Assembly: GCA_023634235.1 (NCBI GenBank)
Contig: JAMKCF010000003.1
Span: forward strand, 17,206,742 to 17,270,741
DNA from: Pisaster brevispinus
Taxonomy: Eukaryota > Echinodermata > Asteroidea > Forcipulatida > Asteriidae
Direction: 5' to 3'
DNA length: 64,000 nt
A model generated the notes under the pieces. That model worked only from the letters and a program-made list of their open reading frames with translations, was not told the origin of the DNA and made no database searches. Position numbers and translations under genes: made by a program. Shown in pieces: positions 22,966 to 35,149 of this stretch (positions within the stretch are counted from its first letter, which is position 1; each line of letters starts with the position of its first letter).

Positions 22966-24060
22966 TTGGGAGATAGTTTCTGGTGGATCGGGACGACGGT
23001 TCGAATCCTGGTAGGATCCTTGATCCCTTTTTTCTGAGTCTAAAGATTTGAATCATGATTTCACTTATGAGGTAAGAATTTCGCTTGTCTTTGCGTGGAA
23101 CAGATAGCCCAGTGGTTGGGAGATAGTTTCTTGTGGATCGGGACCCCGGTTCGAATCCCTGCAGTGTCCTTGATCTTTTTTTTTTTTTTTTTCTGAGTCT
23201 AAAGATTTGAATCATGATTTCACTTATGAGGTAAGAATTTCGCATGTCTTTGTGTGGAACAGATAGCCCAGTGGTTGGGAGATAGTTTCTGGTGGATCGG
23301 GACCACGGTTCGAATCCCGACAAGGTCCTTGATTCACTTTTTCTTTTTTCTGAGTCTAAAGATTTGAATCATGATTTCATTTATGAGGTAAGAATTTCGT
23401 CTTTGCGTGGAACAGATAGCCCAGTGGTTGGGAGATAGTTTCTGGTGGATCGGGACCCCGGTTCGAATCCCGGCAGTGTCCTTGATCCCCTTTTTCTTTT
23501 TTCTGAGTCTAAAGATTTGAATCATGATTTCACTTATGAGGTAAGAATTTCGCTTGTCTTTGCGTGGAACAGATAGCCCAGTGGTTGGCAGATAGTTTCT
23601 GGTGGATCGGGACGACGGTTCGAATCCTGGTAGGATCCTTGATCCCTTTTTTCTGAGTCTAAAGATTTGAATCATGATTTCACTTATGAGGTAAGAATTT
23701 CGCATGTCTTTGCGTGGAACAGATAGCCCAGTGGTTGGGAGATAGTTTCTGGTGGATCGGGACCACGGTTCGAATCCATGCAAAGTCCTTGATTTACTTT
23801 TTCTTTTTTCCGAGTCTAAAGATTTGAATCGTGATTTCACTTATGAGGTAGGAAATTCGCTTGTCTTTGCGTGGAACAGATAGCCCAGTGGTTAGCAGAT
23901 AGTTTCTGGTGGATCGGGACCACGGTTCGAACCCGGACAAGGTCCTTGATTCACTTTTTTCTTTTTTCTGAGTCTAAAGATTTGAATCATGATTTCACTT
24001 ATGAGGTAAGAATTTCGCTTGTCTTTGCGTGGAACAGATAGCCCAGTGGTTGGGAGATAA
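22960..24060 (+). repeat. Higher-order repeat, copy 3 (1084 bp offset)
   Basis: Matches about 21876-22975 with an offset of 1084-1085 bp, i.e. two units shorter than the previous spacing, so units were lost relative to copies 1 and 2. Contains T17 (23176-23192), the longest homopolymer I saw in the window. From about 24000 it continues as a match to 21540-21800. Confidence 0.8.
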
Positions 24061-24120
24061 TTTCTGGTGGATCCGTACCCCTGTTCGAATCCCGACAAGG
24101 TCCTTGATTCACTTTTTTTT

Positions 24121-25710
24121 TCTGAGTCTAAAGATTTGAATCATGATTTCACTTATGAGGTAAGAATTTCGTCTTTGCGTGGAACAGATAGCCCAGTGGT
24201 TGGGAGATAGTTTCTGGTGGATCGGGACCCCGGTTCGAATCCCGGCAGTGTCCTTGATCCCCTTTTTCTTTTTTCTGAGTCTAAAGATTTGAATCATGAT
24301 TTCACTTATGAGGTAGAAATTTCGCTTGTCTTTGCGTGGAACAGATAGCCCAGTGGTTGGGAGATAGTTTCTGGTGGATCGGGACCCCGGTTCGAATCCC
24401 GGCAGTGTCCTTGATCCCCTTTTTCTTTTTTCTGAGTCTAAAGATTTGAATAATGATTTCACTTATGACTTAGGAATTTCGTTTGTCTTTGCGTGGAACA
24501 GATAGCCCAGTGGTTGGGAGATAGTTTCTGTTGGATCAGGACGACGGTTCGAATCCTGGTAGGATCCTTGATCCCTTTTTTCTGAGTCTAAAGATTTGAA
24601 TCATGATTTCACTTATGAGGTAAGAATTTCGCATGTCTTTGCGTGGAACAGATAGCCCAGTGGTTGGGAGATAGTTTCTGGTGGATCGGGACCACGGTTC
24701 GAATCCATGCAAAGTCCTTGATTTACTTTTTCTTTTTTCCGAGTCTAAAGATTTGAATTATGATTTCACTTATGACTTAGGAATTTCGTTTGTCTTTGCG
24801 TGGAACAGATAGCCCAGTGGTTGGGACATAGTTTCTGGTGGATCGGGACCCCGGTTCGAATCCCGGTAGTGTCCTTGATCCCCTTTTTCTTTTTTCTGAG
24901 TCTAAAGATTTGAATCATGATTTCACTTATGAGGTAAGAATTTCGTCTTTGCGTGGAACAGATAGCCCAGTGGTTGGGAGATAGTTTCTGGTGGATCGGG
25001 ACCCCGGTTCGAATCCCGGCAGTGTCCTTGATCCCCTTTTTCTTTTTTCTGAGTCTAAAGATTTGAATCATGATTTCACTTATGAGGTAGAAATTTCGCT
25101 TGTCTTTGCGTGGAACAGATAGCCCAGTGGTTGGGAGATAGTTTCTGGTGGATCGGGACCCCGGTTCGAATCCCGGCAGTGTCCTTGATCCCCTTTTTCT
25201 TTTTTCTGAGTCTAAAGATTTGAATAATGATTTCACTTATGACTTAGGAATTTCGTTTGTCTTTGCGTGGAACAGATAGCCCAGTGGTTGGGAGATAGTT
25301 TCTGTTGGATCAGGACGACGGTTCGAATCCTGGTAGGATCCTTGATCCCTTTTTTCTGAGTCTAAAGATTTGAATCATGATTTCACTTATGAGGTAAGAA
25401 TTTCGCATGTCTTTGCGTGGAACAGATAGCCCAGTGGTTGGGAGATAGTTTCTGGTGGATCGGGACCACGGTTCGAATCCATGCAAAGTCCTTGATTTAC
25501 TTTTTCTTTTTTCCGAGTCTAAAGATTTGAATTATGATTTCACTTATGACTTAGGAATTTCGTTTGTCTTTGCGTGGAACAGATAGCCCAGTGGTTGGGA
25601 CATAGTTTCTGGTGGATCGGGACCCCGGTTCGAATCCCGGTAGTGTCCTTGATCCCCTTTTTCTTTTTTCTGAGTCTAAAGATTTGAATCATGATTTCAC
25701 TTATGAGGTA
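24121..25710 (+). repeat. Five-unit tandem duplication (774 bp period)
   Basis: 24121-24894 is followed directly by a second copy from 24895 to about 25710. Rare marks at a constant offset of 774 bp are the GAATAATGATTTC linker (24451 and 25225) and the CTTG-deletion unit (24165 and 24939). Confidence 0.88.
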
Positions 25711-26700
25711 GGAATTTCGCTTGTCTTTGCGTGGAACAGATAGCCCAGTGGTTGGGAGATAGTTTCTGGTGGATCGGGACCCCGGTTCGAATCCCGGTAG
25801 TGTCCTTGATCCCCTTTTTCTTTTTTCTGAGTCTAAAGATTTGAATCATGATTTCACTTATGAGGTAGGAATTTCGCTTGTCTTTGCGTGGAACAGATAG
25901 CCCAGTGGTTGGGAGATAGTTTCTGGTGGATCGGGACCACGGTTCGAACCCCGACAAGGTACTTGATTCACTTTTTGTTTTTTCTGAGTCTAAAGATTCG
26001 AATCATGATTTCACTTATGACTTAGGAATTTCGTTTGTCTTTGCGTGGAACAGATAGCCCAGTGGTTGGGAGATAGTTTCTGTTGGATCAGGACGACGGT
26101 TCGAATCCTGGTAGGATCCTTGATCCCTTTTTTTCTGAGTCTAAAGATTTGAATCATGATTTCACTTATGAGGTAAGAATTTCGCATGTCTTTGCGTGGA
26201 ACAGATAGCCCAGTGGTTGGGAGATAGTTTCTGTTGGATCAGGACGACGGTTCGAATCCTGGTAGGATCCTTGATCCCTTTTTTTCTGAGTCTAAAGATT
26301 TGAATCATGATTTCACTTATGAGGTAAGAATTTCGCATGTCTTTGCGTGGAACAGATAGCCCAGTGGTTGGGAGATAGTTTCTGGTGGATCGGGACCACG
26401 GTTCGAATCCATGCAAAGTCCTTGATTTACTTTTTCTTTTTTCCGAGTCTAAAGATTTGAATTATGATTTCACTTATGACTTAGGAATTTCGTTTGTCTT
26501 TGCGTGGAACAGATAGCCCAGTGGTTGGGAGATAGTTTCTGGTGGATCAGGACCCCGGTTCGAATCCCGACAAGGTACTTGATTCACTTTTTCTTTTTTC
26601 TGAGTCTAAAGATTTGAATCATGATTTCACTTATGAGGTAAGAATTTCGCATGTCTTTGCGTGGAACAGATAGCCCAGTGGTTGGGAGATAGTTTCTGGT

Positions 26701-28577
26701 GAATCGGGACCACGGTTCGAATCCATGCAAAGTCCTTGATTTACTTTTTCTTTTTTCCGAGTCTAAAGATTTGAATTATGATTTCACTTATGACTTAGGA
26801 ATTTCGTTTGTCTTTGCGTGGAACAGATAGCCCAGTGGTTGGGAGATAGTTTCTGGTGGATCGGGACCACGGTTCGAATCCCGACAAGGTCCTTGATTCA
26901 CTTTTTTCTTTTTTCTGAGTCTAAAGATTTGAATCATGATTTCACTTATGAGGTAAGAATTTCGGTTGTCTTTGCGTGAAACAGATAGCCCAGTGGTTGG
27001 GAGATAGTTTCTGGTGGATCGGGACCACGGTTCGAATCCCGACAAGGTCCTTGATTCACTTTTTCTTTTTTCTGAGTCTAAAGATTTGAATCATGATTTC
27101 ACTTATGAGGTAAGAATTTCGCTTGTCTTTGCGTGGAACAGATAGCCCAGTGGTTGGGAGATAATTTCTGGTGGATCGGTACCCCGGTTCGAATCCCGGC
27201 AGTGTCCTTGATCTTCTTTTTCTTTTTTTTCTGAGTCTAAAGATTTGAATCGTGATTTCACTTATGAGGTAAGAATTTCGCTTGTCTTTGCGTGGAACAG
27301 ATAGCCCAGTGGTTGGGAGATAGTTTCTGGTGAATCGGGACCACGGTTCGAATCCATGCAAAGTCCTTGATTTACTTTTTCTTTTTTCCGAGTCTAAAGA
27401 TTTGAATTATGATTTCACTTATGACTTAGGAATTTCGTTTGTCTTTGCGTGGAACAGATAGCCCAGTGGTTGGGAGATAGTTTCAGGTGGATCGGGACCA
27501 CGGTTCGAATCCCGACAAGGTCCTTGATTCACTTTTTATTTTTTCTGAGTCTAAAGATTTGAATCATGATTTCACTTATGAGGTAAGAATTTCGCTTGTC
27601 TTTGCGTGGAACAGATAGCCCAGTGGTTGGGAGATAGTTTCTTGTGGATCGGGACCCCGGTTCGAATCCCTGCAGTGTCCTTGATGTTGTTTTTCTTTTT
27701 TTTCTGAGTCTAAAGATTTGAATCATGATTTCACTTATGAGGTAAGAATTTCGCATGTCTTTGTGTGGAACAGATAGCCCAGTGGTTAGGAGATAGTTTC
27801 TGGTGGATCGGGACCCCGGTTCGAATCCCGGCAGTGTCCTTGATCCCCTTTTTCTTTTTTTCTGAGTCTAAAGATTTGAATCATGATTTCACTTATGAGG
27901 TAAGAATTTCGCTTGTCTTTGCGTGGAACAGATAGCCCAGTGGTTGGCAGATAGTTTCTGGTGGATCGGGACGACGGTTCGAATCCTGGTAGGATCCTTG
28001 ATCCCTTTTTTCTGAGTCTAAAGATTTGAATCATGATTTCACTTATGAGGTAAGAATTTCGCATGTCTTTGCGTGGAACAGATAGCCCAGTGGTTGGGAG
28101 ATAGTTTCTGGTGGATCGGGACCACGGTTCGAATCCATGCAAAGTCCTTGATTTACTTTTTCTTTTTTCCGAGTCTAAAGATTTGAATCGTGATTTCACT
28201 TATGAGGTAGGAAATTCGCTTGTCTTTGCGTGGAACAGATAGCCCAGTGGTTGGCAGATAGTTTCTGGTGGATCGGGACCACGGTTCGAACCCCGACAAG
28301 GTCCTTGATTCACTTTTTTCTTTTTTCTGAGTCTAAAGATTTGAATCATGACTCACTTATGAGGTAAGAATTTCGCTTGTCTTTGAGTGGAACAGATAGC
28401 CCAGTGGTTGGCAGATAGTTTCTGGTGGATCGGGACCACGGTTCGAATCCCGACAAGGTCCTTGATTCACTTTTTTTTTTCTGAGTCTAAAGATTTGAAT
28501 CATGATTTCACTTATGAGGTAAGAATTTCGTCTTTGCGTGGAACAGATAGCCCAGTGGTTGGGAGATAGTTTCTGGT
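26701..28577 (+). repeat. 1877 bp tandem duplication, copy 1
   Basis: Twelve units, followed at once by copy 2 at 28578-30454. Marks include TTTCAGGTGG, a GATGTTGTTTTTC spacer, the linker lacking TTT (ATCATGACTCACTT), and a CTTG-deletion unit at 28524. Small differences exist (for example TTTGAGTGG in copy 1 versus TTTGCGTGG in copy 2 near 28384/30261). Confidence 0.92.
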
Positions 28578-30454
28578 GAATCGGGACCACGGTTCGAATC
28601 CATGCAAAGTCCTTGATTTACTTTTTCTTTTTTCCGAGTCTAAAGATTTGAATTATGATTTCACTTATGACTTAGGAATTTCGTTTGTCTTTGCGTGGAA
28701 CAGATAGCCCAGTGGTTGGGAGATAGTTTCTGGTGGATCGGGACCACGGTTCGAATCCCGACAAGGTCCTTGATTCACTTTTTTCTTTTTTCTGAGTCTA
28801 AAGATTTGAATCATGATTTCACTTATGAGGTAAGAATTTCGGTTGTCTTTGCGTGAAACAGATAGCCCAGTGGTTGGGAGATAGTTTCTGGTGGATCGGG
28901 ACCACGGTTCGAATCCCGACAAGGTCCTTGATTCACTTTTTCTTTTTCTGAGTCTAAAGATTTGAATCATGATTTCACTTATGAGGTAAGAATTTCGCTT
29001 GTCTTTGCGTGGAACAGATAGCCCAGTGGTTGGGAGATAATTTCTGGTGGATCGGTACCCCGGTTCGAATCCCGGCAGTGTCCTTGATCTTCTTTTTCTT
29101 TTTTTTCTGAGTCTAAAGATTTGAATCGTGATTTCACTTATGAGGTAAGAATTTCGCTTGTCTTTGCGTGGAACTGATAGCCCAGTGGTTGGGAGATAGT
29201 TTCTGGTGAATCGGGACCACGGTTCGAATCCATGCAAAGTCCTTGATTTACTTTTTCTTTTTTCCGAGTCTAAAGATTTGAATTATGATTTCACTTATGA
29301 CTTAGGAATTTCGTTTGTCTTTGCGTGGAACAGATAGCCCAGTGGTTGGGAGATAGTTTCAGGTGGATCGGGACCACGGTTCGAATCCCGACAAGGTCCT
29401 TGATTCACTTTTTATTTTTTCTGAGTCTAAAGATTTGAATCATGATTTCACTTATGAGGTAAGAATTTCGCTTGTCTTTGCGTGGAACAGATAGCCCAGT
29501 GGTTGGGAGATAGTTTCTTGTGGATCGGGACCCCGGTTCGAATCCCTGCAGTGTCCTTGATGTTGTTTTTCTTTTTTTTTCTGAGTCTAAAGATTTGAAT
29601 CATGATTTCACTTATGAGGTAAGAATTTCGCATGTCTTTGTGTGGAACAGATAGCCCAGTGGTTAGGAGATAGTTTCTGGTGGATCGGGACCCCGGTTCG
29701 AATCCCGGCAGTGTCCTTGATCCCCTTTTTCTTTTTTTCTGAGTCTAAAGATTTGAATCATGATTTCACTTATGAGGTAAGAATTTCGCTTGTCTTTGCG
29801 TGGAACAGATAGCCCAGTGGTTGGCAGATAGTTTCTGGTGGATCGGGACGACGGTTCGAATCCTGGTAGGATCCTTGATCCCTTTTTTCTGAGTCTAAAG
29901 ATTTGAATCATGATTTCACTTATGAGGTAAGAATTTCGCATGTCTTTGCGTGGAACAGATAGCCCAGTGGTTGGGAGATAGTTTCTGGTGGATCGGGACC
30001 ACGGTTCGAATCCATGCAAAGTCCTTGATTTACTTTTTCTTTTTTCCGAGTCTAAAGATTTGAATCGTGATTTCACTTATGAGGTAGGAAATTCGCTTGT
30101 CTTTGCGTGGAACAGATAGCCCAGTGGTTGGCAGATAGTTTCTGGTGGATCGGGACCACGGTTCGAACCCCGACAAGGTCCTTGATTCACTTTTTTCTTT
30201 TTTCTGAGTCTAAAGATTTGAATCATGACTCACTTATGAGGTAAGAATTTCGCTTGTCTTTGCGTGGAACAGATAGCCCAGTGGTTGGCAGATAGTTTCT
30301 GGTGGATCGGGACCACGGTTCGAATCCCGACAAGGTCCTTGATTCACTTTTTTTTTTCTGAGTCTAAAGATTTGAATCATGATTTCACTTATGAGGTAAG
30401 AATTTCGTCTTTGCGTGGAACAGATAGCCCAGTGGTTGGGAGATAGTTTCTGGT
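28578..30454 (+). repeat. 1877 bp tandem duplication, copy 2
   Basis: Constant 1877 bp offset from copy 1. At the end of copy 2 the next unit reads GGTGGATCGGGACCCC where copy 1 reads GGTGAATCGGGACCAC, which fixes the junction to within a few bases. Confidence 0.92.
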
Positions 30455-31190
30455 GGATCGGGACCCCGGTTCGAATCCCGGCAGTGTCCTTGATCCCCTT
30501 TTTCTTTTTTCTGAGTCTAAAGATTTGAATCATGATTTCACTTATGAGGTAGGAATTTCGCTTGTCTTTGCGTGGAACAGATAGCCCAGTGGTTGGGAGA
30601 TAGTTTCTGGTGGATCGGGACCACGGTTTGAACCCCGACAAGGTACTTGATTCACTTTTTGTTTTTTCTGAGTCTAAAGATTTGAATCATGATTTCACTT
30701 ATGAGGTAAGAATTTCGTCTTTGCGTGGAACAGATAGCCCAGTGGTTGGGAGATAGTTTCTGGTGGATCGGGACCCCGGTTCGAATCCCGGCAGTGTCCT
30801 TGATCCCCTTTTTCTTTTTTCTGAGTCTAAAGATTTGAATCATGATTTCACTTATGAGGTAGGAATTTCGCTTGTCTTTTCGTTGAACAGATAGCCCAGT
30901 GGTTGGGAGATAGTTTCTGGTGGATCGGGACCACGGTTCGAACCCCGACAAGGTACTTGATTCACTTTTTGTTTTTTCTGAGTCTAAAGATTTGAATCAT
31001 GATTTCACTTATGAGGTAAGAATTTCGTCTTTGCGTGGAACAGATAGCCCAGTGGTTGGGAGATAGTTTCTGGTGGATCGGGACCCCGGTTCGAATCCCG
31101 GCAGTGTCTTTGATCCCCTTTTTCTTTTTTCTGAGTGTAAAGACTTGAATCATGATTTCACTTATGAGGTAGGAATTTCGCTTGTCTTTG
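30401..31190 (+). repeat. 310 bp dimer repeated 2.5 times
   Basis: A pair of units, one with the CTTG deletion (153 bp class) and one normal, recurs with a 310 bp period; the deletion mark is at 30401, 30711 and 31021. Each pair ends in GGTACTTGATTCAC followed by TTTTTGTTTTTTC. This is the shortest higher-order period in the window. Confidence 0.88.
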
Positions 31191-31935
31191 CGTGGAACAG
31201 ATAGCCCAGTGGTTGGGAGATAGTTTCCGTTGGATCAGGACGACGGTTCGAATCCTGGTAGGATCCTTGATCCCTTTTTTCTGAGTCTAAAGATTTGAAT
31301 CATGATTTCACTTATGAGGTAAGAATTTCGCATGTCTTTGCGTGGAACAGATAGCCCAGTGGTTGGGAGATAGTTTCTGGTGGATCGGGACCCCGGTTCG
31401 AATCCCGACAAGGTACTAGATTCCATTTTTCTTTTTTCCGAGTCTAAAGATTTGAATTATGATTTCACTTATGACTTAGGAATTTCGTTTGTCTTTGCGT
31501 GGAACAGATAGCCCAGTGGTTGGGAGATAGTTTCTGGTGGATCGGGACCACGGTTCGAATCCCGACAGGGTCCTTGATTCACTTTTTCTTTTTTCTGAGT
31601 CTACAGATTTGAATCATGATTTCACTTATGAGGTAAGAATTTCGCTTGTCTTTGCGTGGAACAGATAGCCCAGTGGTTGGGAGATAGTTTCTGGTGGATC
31701 GGGACCCCGGTTCGAATCCCGGCAGTGTCCTTGATCCCCTTTTTCTTTTTTCTGAGTCTAAAGATTTGAATCATAATTTCACTTATGAGGTAAGAATTTC
31801 GCTTGTCTTTGCGTGGAACAGATAGCCCAGTGGTTGGGAGATAGTTTCTGGTGGATCGGGACCACGGTTCGAATCCCGATAAGGTCCTTGATTCACTTTT
31901 TCTTTTTTCTGAGTCTACAGATTTGAATCATGATT

Positions 31936-33770
31936 TCACTTATGAGGTAAGAATTTCACATGTCTTTGCGTGGAACAGATAGTCCAGTGGTTTGGAGATA
32001 GTTTTTGGTGGATCAGCACCACGGTTTGAATCCCGGTAGGGTCCTCGATCCCCTTTTTCTTTTTTCCGAGTCTAAAGATTTGAATCATGATTTCACTTAT
32101 GAGGTAAGAATTTCGCTTGTCTTTGCGTGGAACAGATAGCCCAGTAGTTGGCAGATAGTTTCTGGTGGATCGGGACCCCGGTTCGAATCCCGACAAGGTA
32201 CTTGATTCACTTTTTCTTTTTTCTGAGTCTAAAGATTTGAATCATGATTTCACTTATGAGGTAAGAATTTCGCTTGTCTTTGCGTGGAACAGATAGCCCA
32301 GTGGTTGGGAGATAGTTTCTGGTGAATCGGGACCACGGTTCGAATCCATGCAAAGTCCTTGATTTACTTTTTCTTTTTTCCGAGTCTAAAGATTTGAATT
32401 ATGATTTCACTTATGACTTAGGAATTTCGTTTGTCTTTGCGTGGAACAGATAGCCCAGTGGTTGGGAGATAGTTTCAGGTGGATCGGGACCACGGTTCGA
32501 ATCCCGACAAGGTCCTTGATTCACTTTTTCTTTTTTCTGAGTCTAAAGATTTGAATCATGATTTCACTTATGAGGTAAGAATTTCGGTTGTCTTTGCGTG
32601 GAACAGATAGCCCAGTGGTTGGGAGATAGTTTCTTGTGGATCGGGACCCCGGTTCGAATCCCTGCAGTGTCCTTGATCTTGTTTTTCTTTTTTTTTCTGA
32701 GTCTAAAGATTTGAATCATGATTTCACTTATGAGGTAAGAATTTCGCATGTCTTTGTGTGGAACAGATAGCCCAGTGGTTGGGAGATAGTTTCTGGTGGA
32801 TCGGGACCACGGTTCGAATCCCGACAAGGTCCTTGATTCACTTTTTCTTTTTTCTGAGTCTAAAGATTTGAATCATGATTTCACTTATGAGGTAAGAATT
32901 TCGTCTTTGCGTGGAACAGATAGCCCAGTGGTTGGGAGATAGTTTCTGGTGGATCGGGACCCCGGTTCGAATCCCGGCTGTGTCCTTGATCCCCTTTTTC
33001 TTTTTTCTGAGTCTAAAGATTTGAATCATGATTTCACTTATGAGGTAAGAATTTCGCTTGTCTTTGCGTGGAACAGATAGCCCAGTGGTTGGCAGATAGT
33101 TTCTGGTGGATCGGGACGACGGTTCGAATCCTGGTAGGATCCTTGATCCCTTTTTTCTGAGTCTAAAGATTTGAATCATGATTTCACTTATGAGGTAAGA
33201 ATTTCGCTTGTCTTTGCGTGGAACAGATAGCCCAGTGGTTGGCAGATAGTTTCTGGTGGATCGGGACCACGGTTCGAACCCCGACAAGGTCCTTGATTCA
33301 CTTTTTTCTTTTTTCTGAGTCTAAAGATTTGAATCATGATTTCACTTATGAGGTAAGAATTTCGCATGTCTTTGCGTGGAACAGATAGCCCAGTGGTTGG
33401 GAGATAGTTTCTGGTGGATCGGGACCACCGTTCGAATCCATGCAAAGTCCTTGATTTACTTTTTCTTTTTTCCGAGTCTAAAGATTTGAATCGTGATTTC
33501 ACTTATGAGGTAGGAAATTCGCTTGTCTTTGCGTGGAACAGATAGCCCAGTGGTTGGCAGATAGTTTCTGGTGGATCGGGACCACGGTTCGAACCCCGAC
33601 AAGGTCCTTGATTCACTTTTTTCTTTTTTCTGAGTCTAAAGATTTGAATCATGACTCACTTATGAAGTAAGAATTTCGCTTGTCTTTGCGTGGAACAGAT
33701 AGCCCAGTGGTTGGCAGATAGTTTCTGGTGGATCGGGACCACGGTTCGAATCCCGACAAGGTCCTTGATT
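31936..33770 (+). repeat. Re-used domain C block, related to 20.0-23.9 kb
   Basis: The CCTCGATCCCC unit (32011), the CCCTGCAGTG unit with CTTTGTGTGG, the CTTG-deletion unit (32897), the CTGGTAGGATCC unit and the CCATGCAAAG unit occur in nearly the same order as at 20.0-21.4 kb, about 12 kb upstream, with intervening units rearranged. Confidence 0.7.
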
Positions 33771-35149
33771 CACTTTTTCTTTTGTCTGAGTCTAAAGATT
33801 TGAATCATGATTTCACTTATGAGGTAGGAATTTCGCTTGTCTTTGCGTGGAACAGATCTCCCAGTAGTTGGGAGATAGTTTCTGGTGCATCGGGACCACG
33901 GTTCGAATCCCGGCAGTGTCCTTGATTCACTTTTTTTTCTGAGTCTAAAGATTTGAATCATTATTTCACTCATGAGGTAGGAATTTCGCATGTCTTTGCG
34001 TGGAACAGATAGCCCAGTGGTTGGGAGATAGTTTCTAGTGGATCGGGACCACGGTTCGAATCCCGGCAGGGTCCTTGATTTTCCTTTTCTTTTTTCTAAG
34101 TCTAAGGATTTGAATCATGATTTCACTTATGAGGAAGGAATGTTGCTTGTCTTTGCGTGGAACAGATAGCCCAGTGGTTGGGAGATAGTTTCTGGTGGAT
34201 CGGGACCACGGTTCGAATCCCGGCAAAGTCCTTGATTCACATTTTCTTTTTTTTAGAGTCTAAAGATTTTAATCATCATTTCACTTATGAGGTAAGAATT
34301 TCGCATGTCTTTGCGTGTACAAGATAGCCCAGTGGTTGGGAGATAGTTTCTGGTGGATCAGGACCAAGGTTCGAATCCCGGTAGGGTCCTTGATCCCCTT
34401 TTTCTTGTTTCTGAGTCTAAAGATTTGAATCATGATTTAACTTATGAGGTAAGAATTTCGCATGTCTTTGCGTGTAAAAGATAGCCCAGTGGTTGGGAGA
34501 TAGTTTCTGCTGGATCGGGATCCCGGTTCGAATCCCGGCAGGGTCCTTGAATCACTTTTTCTTTTTTCTAAGTCTTTAAATTTGAATCATGATTTCACTT
34601 ATGAGGTAGGAATTTCGCTTGTCTTTGCGTGGAACAAATAGCCCAGTGGTTGGGAGATAGTTTCTGGTGGATCGGGACCCCAGTTCGAATCCCGGCAGGG
34701 TCCTTGATTCACTTTTTCTTTTTTTCTAAATCTTTAGATTTGAATCATGATTTAACTTATGAGGTAGGAATTTCGCTTGTCTTTGAGTGGAACAAATAGC
34801 CCAGTGGTTGGGAGATAGTTTATGGTGGGTCGGGACCACGGTTCTAATCCCGACAAGGTCCTAGATTCACTTTTTCTTTTTTCTGAGTCTAAAGATTTGA
34901 ATCATGATTTCACTTATGAGGTAGGAATTTCGCTTGTCTTTGCGTGCAACAGATAGCCCAGTGGTTGGGAGATAGTTTCTGGTGGATCGGGACCACTGTT
35001 CGAATCCCGGCAGTGTTCTTGATCTTCTTGTTCTTTTTTTAAGAGTCTAAGGATTTGAATCTTGATTTCACTTATGAGGTATGAATTTCGCTTGTCTTTG
35101 CGTGGAACAGATAGCCCAGTGGTTGGGAGATAGTTTCTGGTGGATCGGG

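Larger units (their letters stand above)
19101..33770 (+). repeat. Array domain C: most homogenised part
   Basis: About 94 units, almost all with the TGAGTCTAAAGATTTG linker and the spacers CCTTGATCCCC, CCTTGATTCAC or CCTTGATCTTC. Three unit types follow each other in recurring order: GACCCCGG with CGGCAGTG, GACGACGG with CTGGTAGGATCC, and GACCACGG with CCATGCAAAG or CCGACAAGG. Contains all eleven units with the 4-bp CTTG deletion I found. Duplication periods are 310, 774, 780, 1084, 1392 and 1877 bp. No unique DNA seen. Confidence 0.82.
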
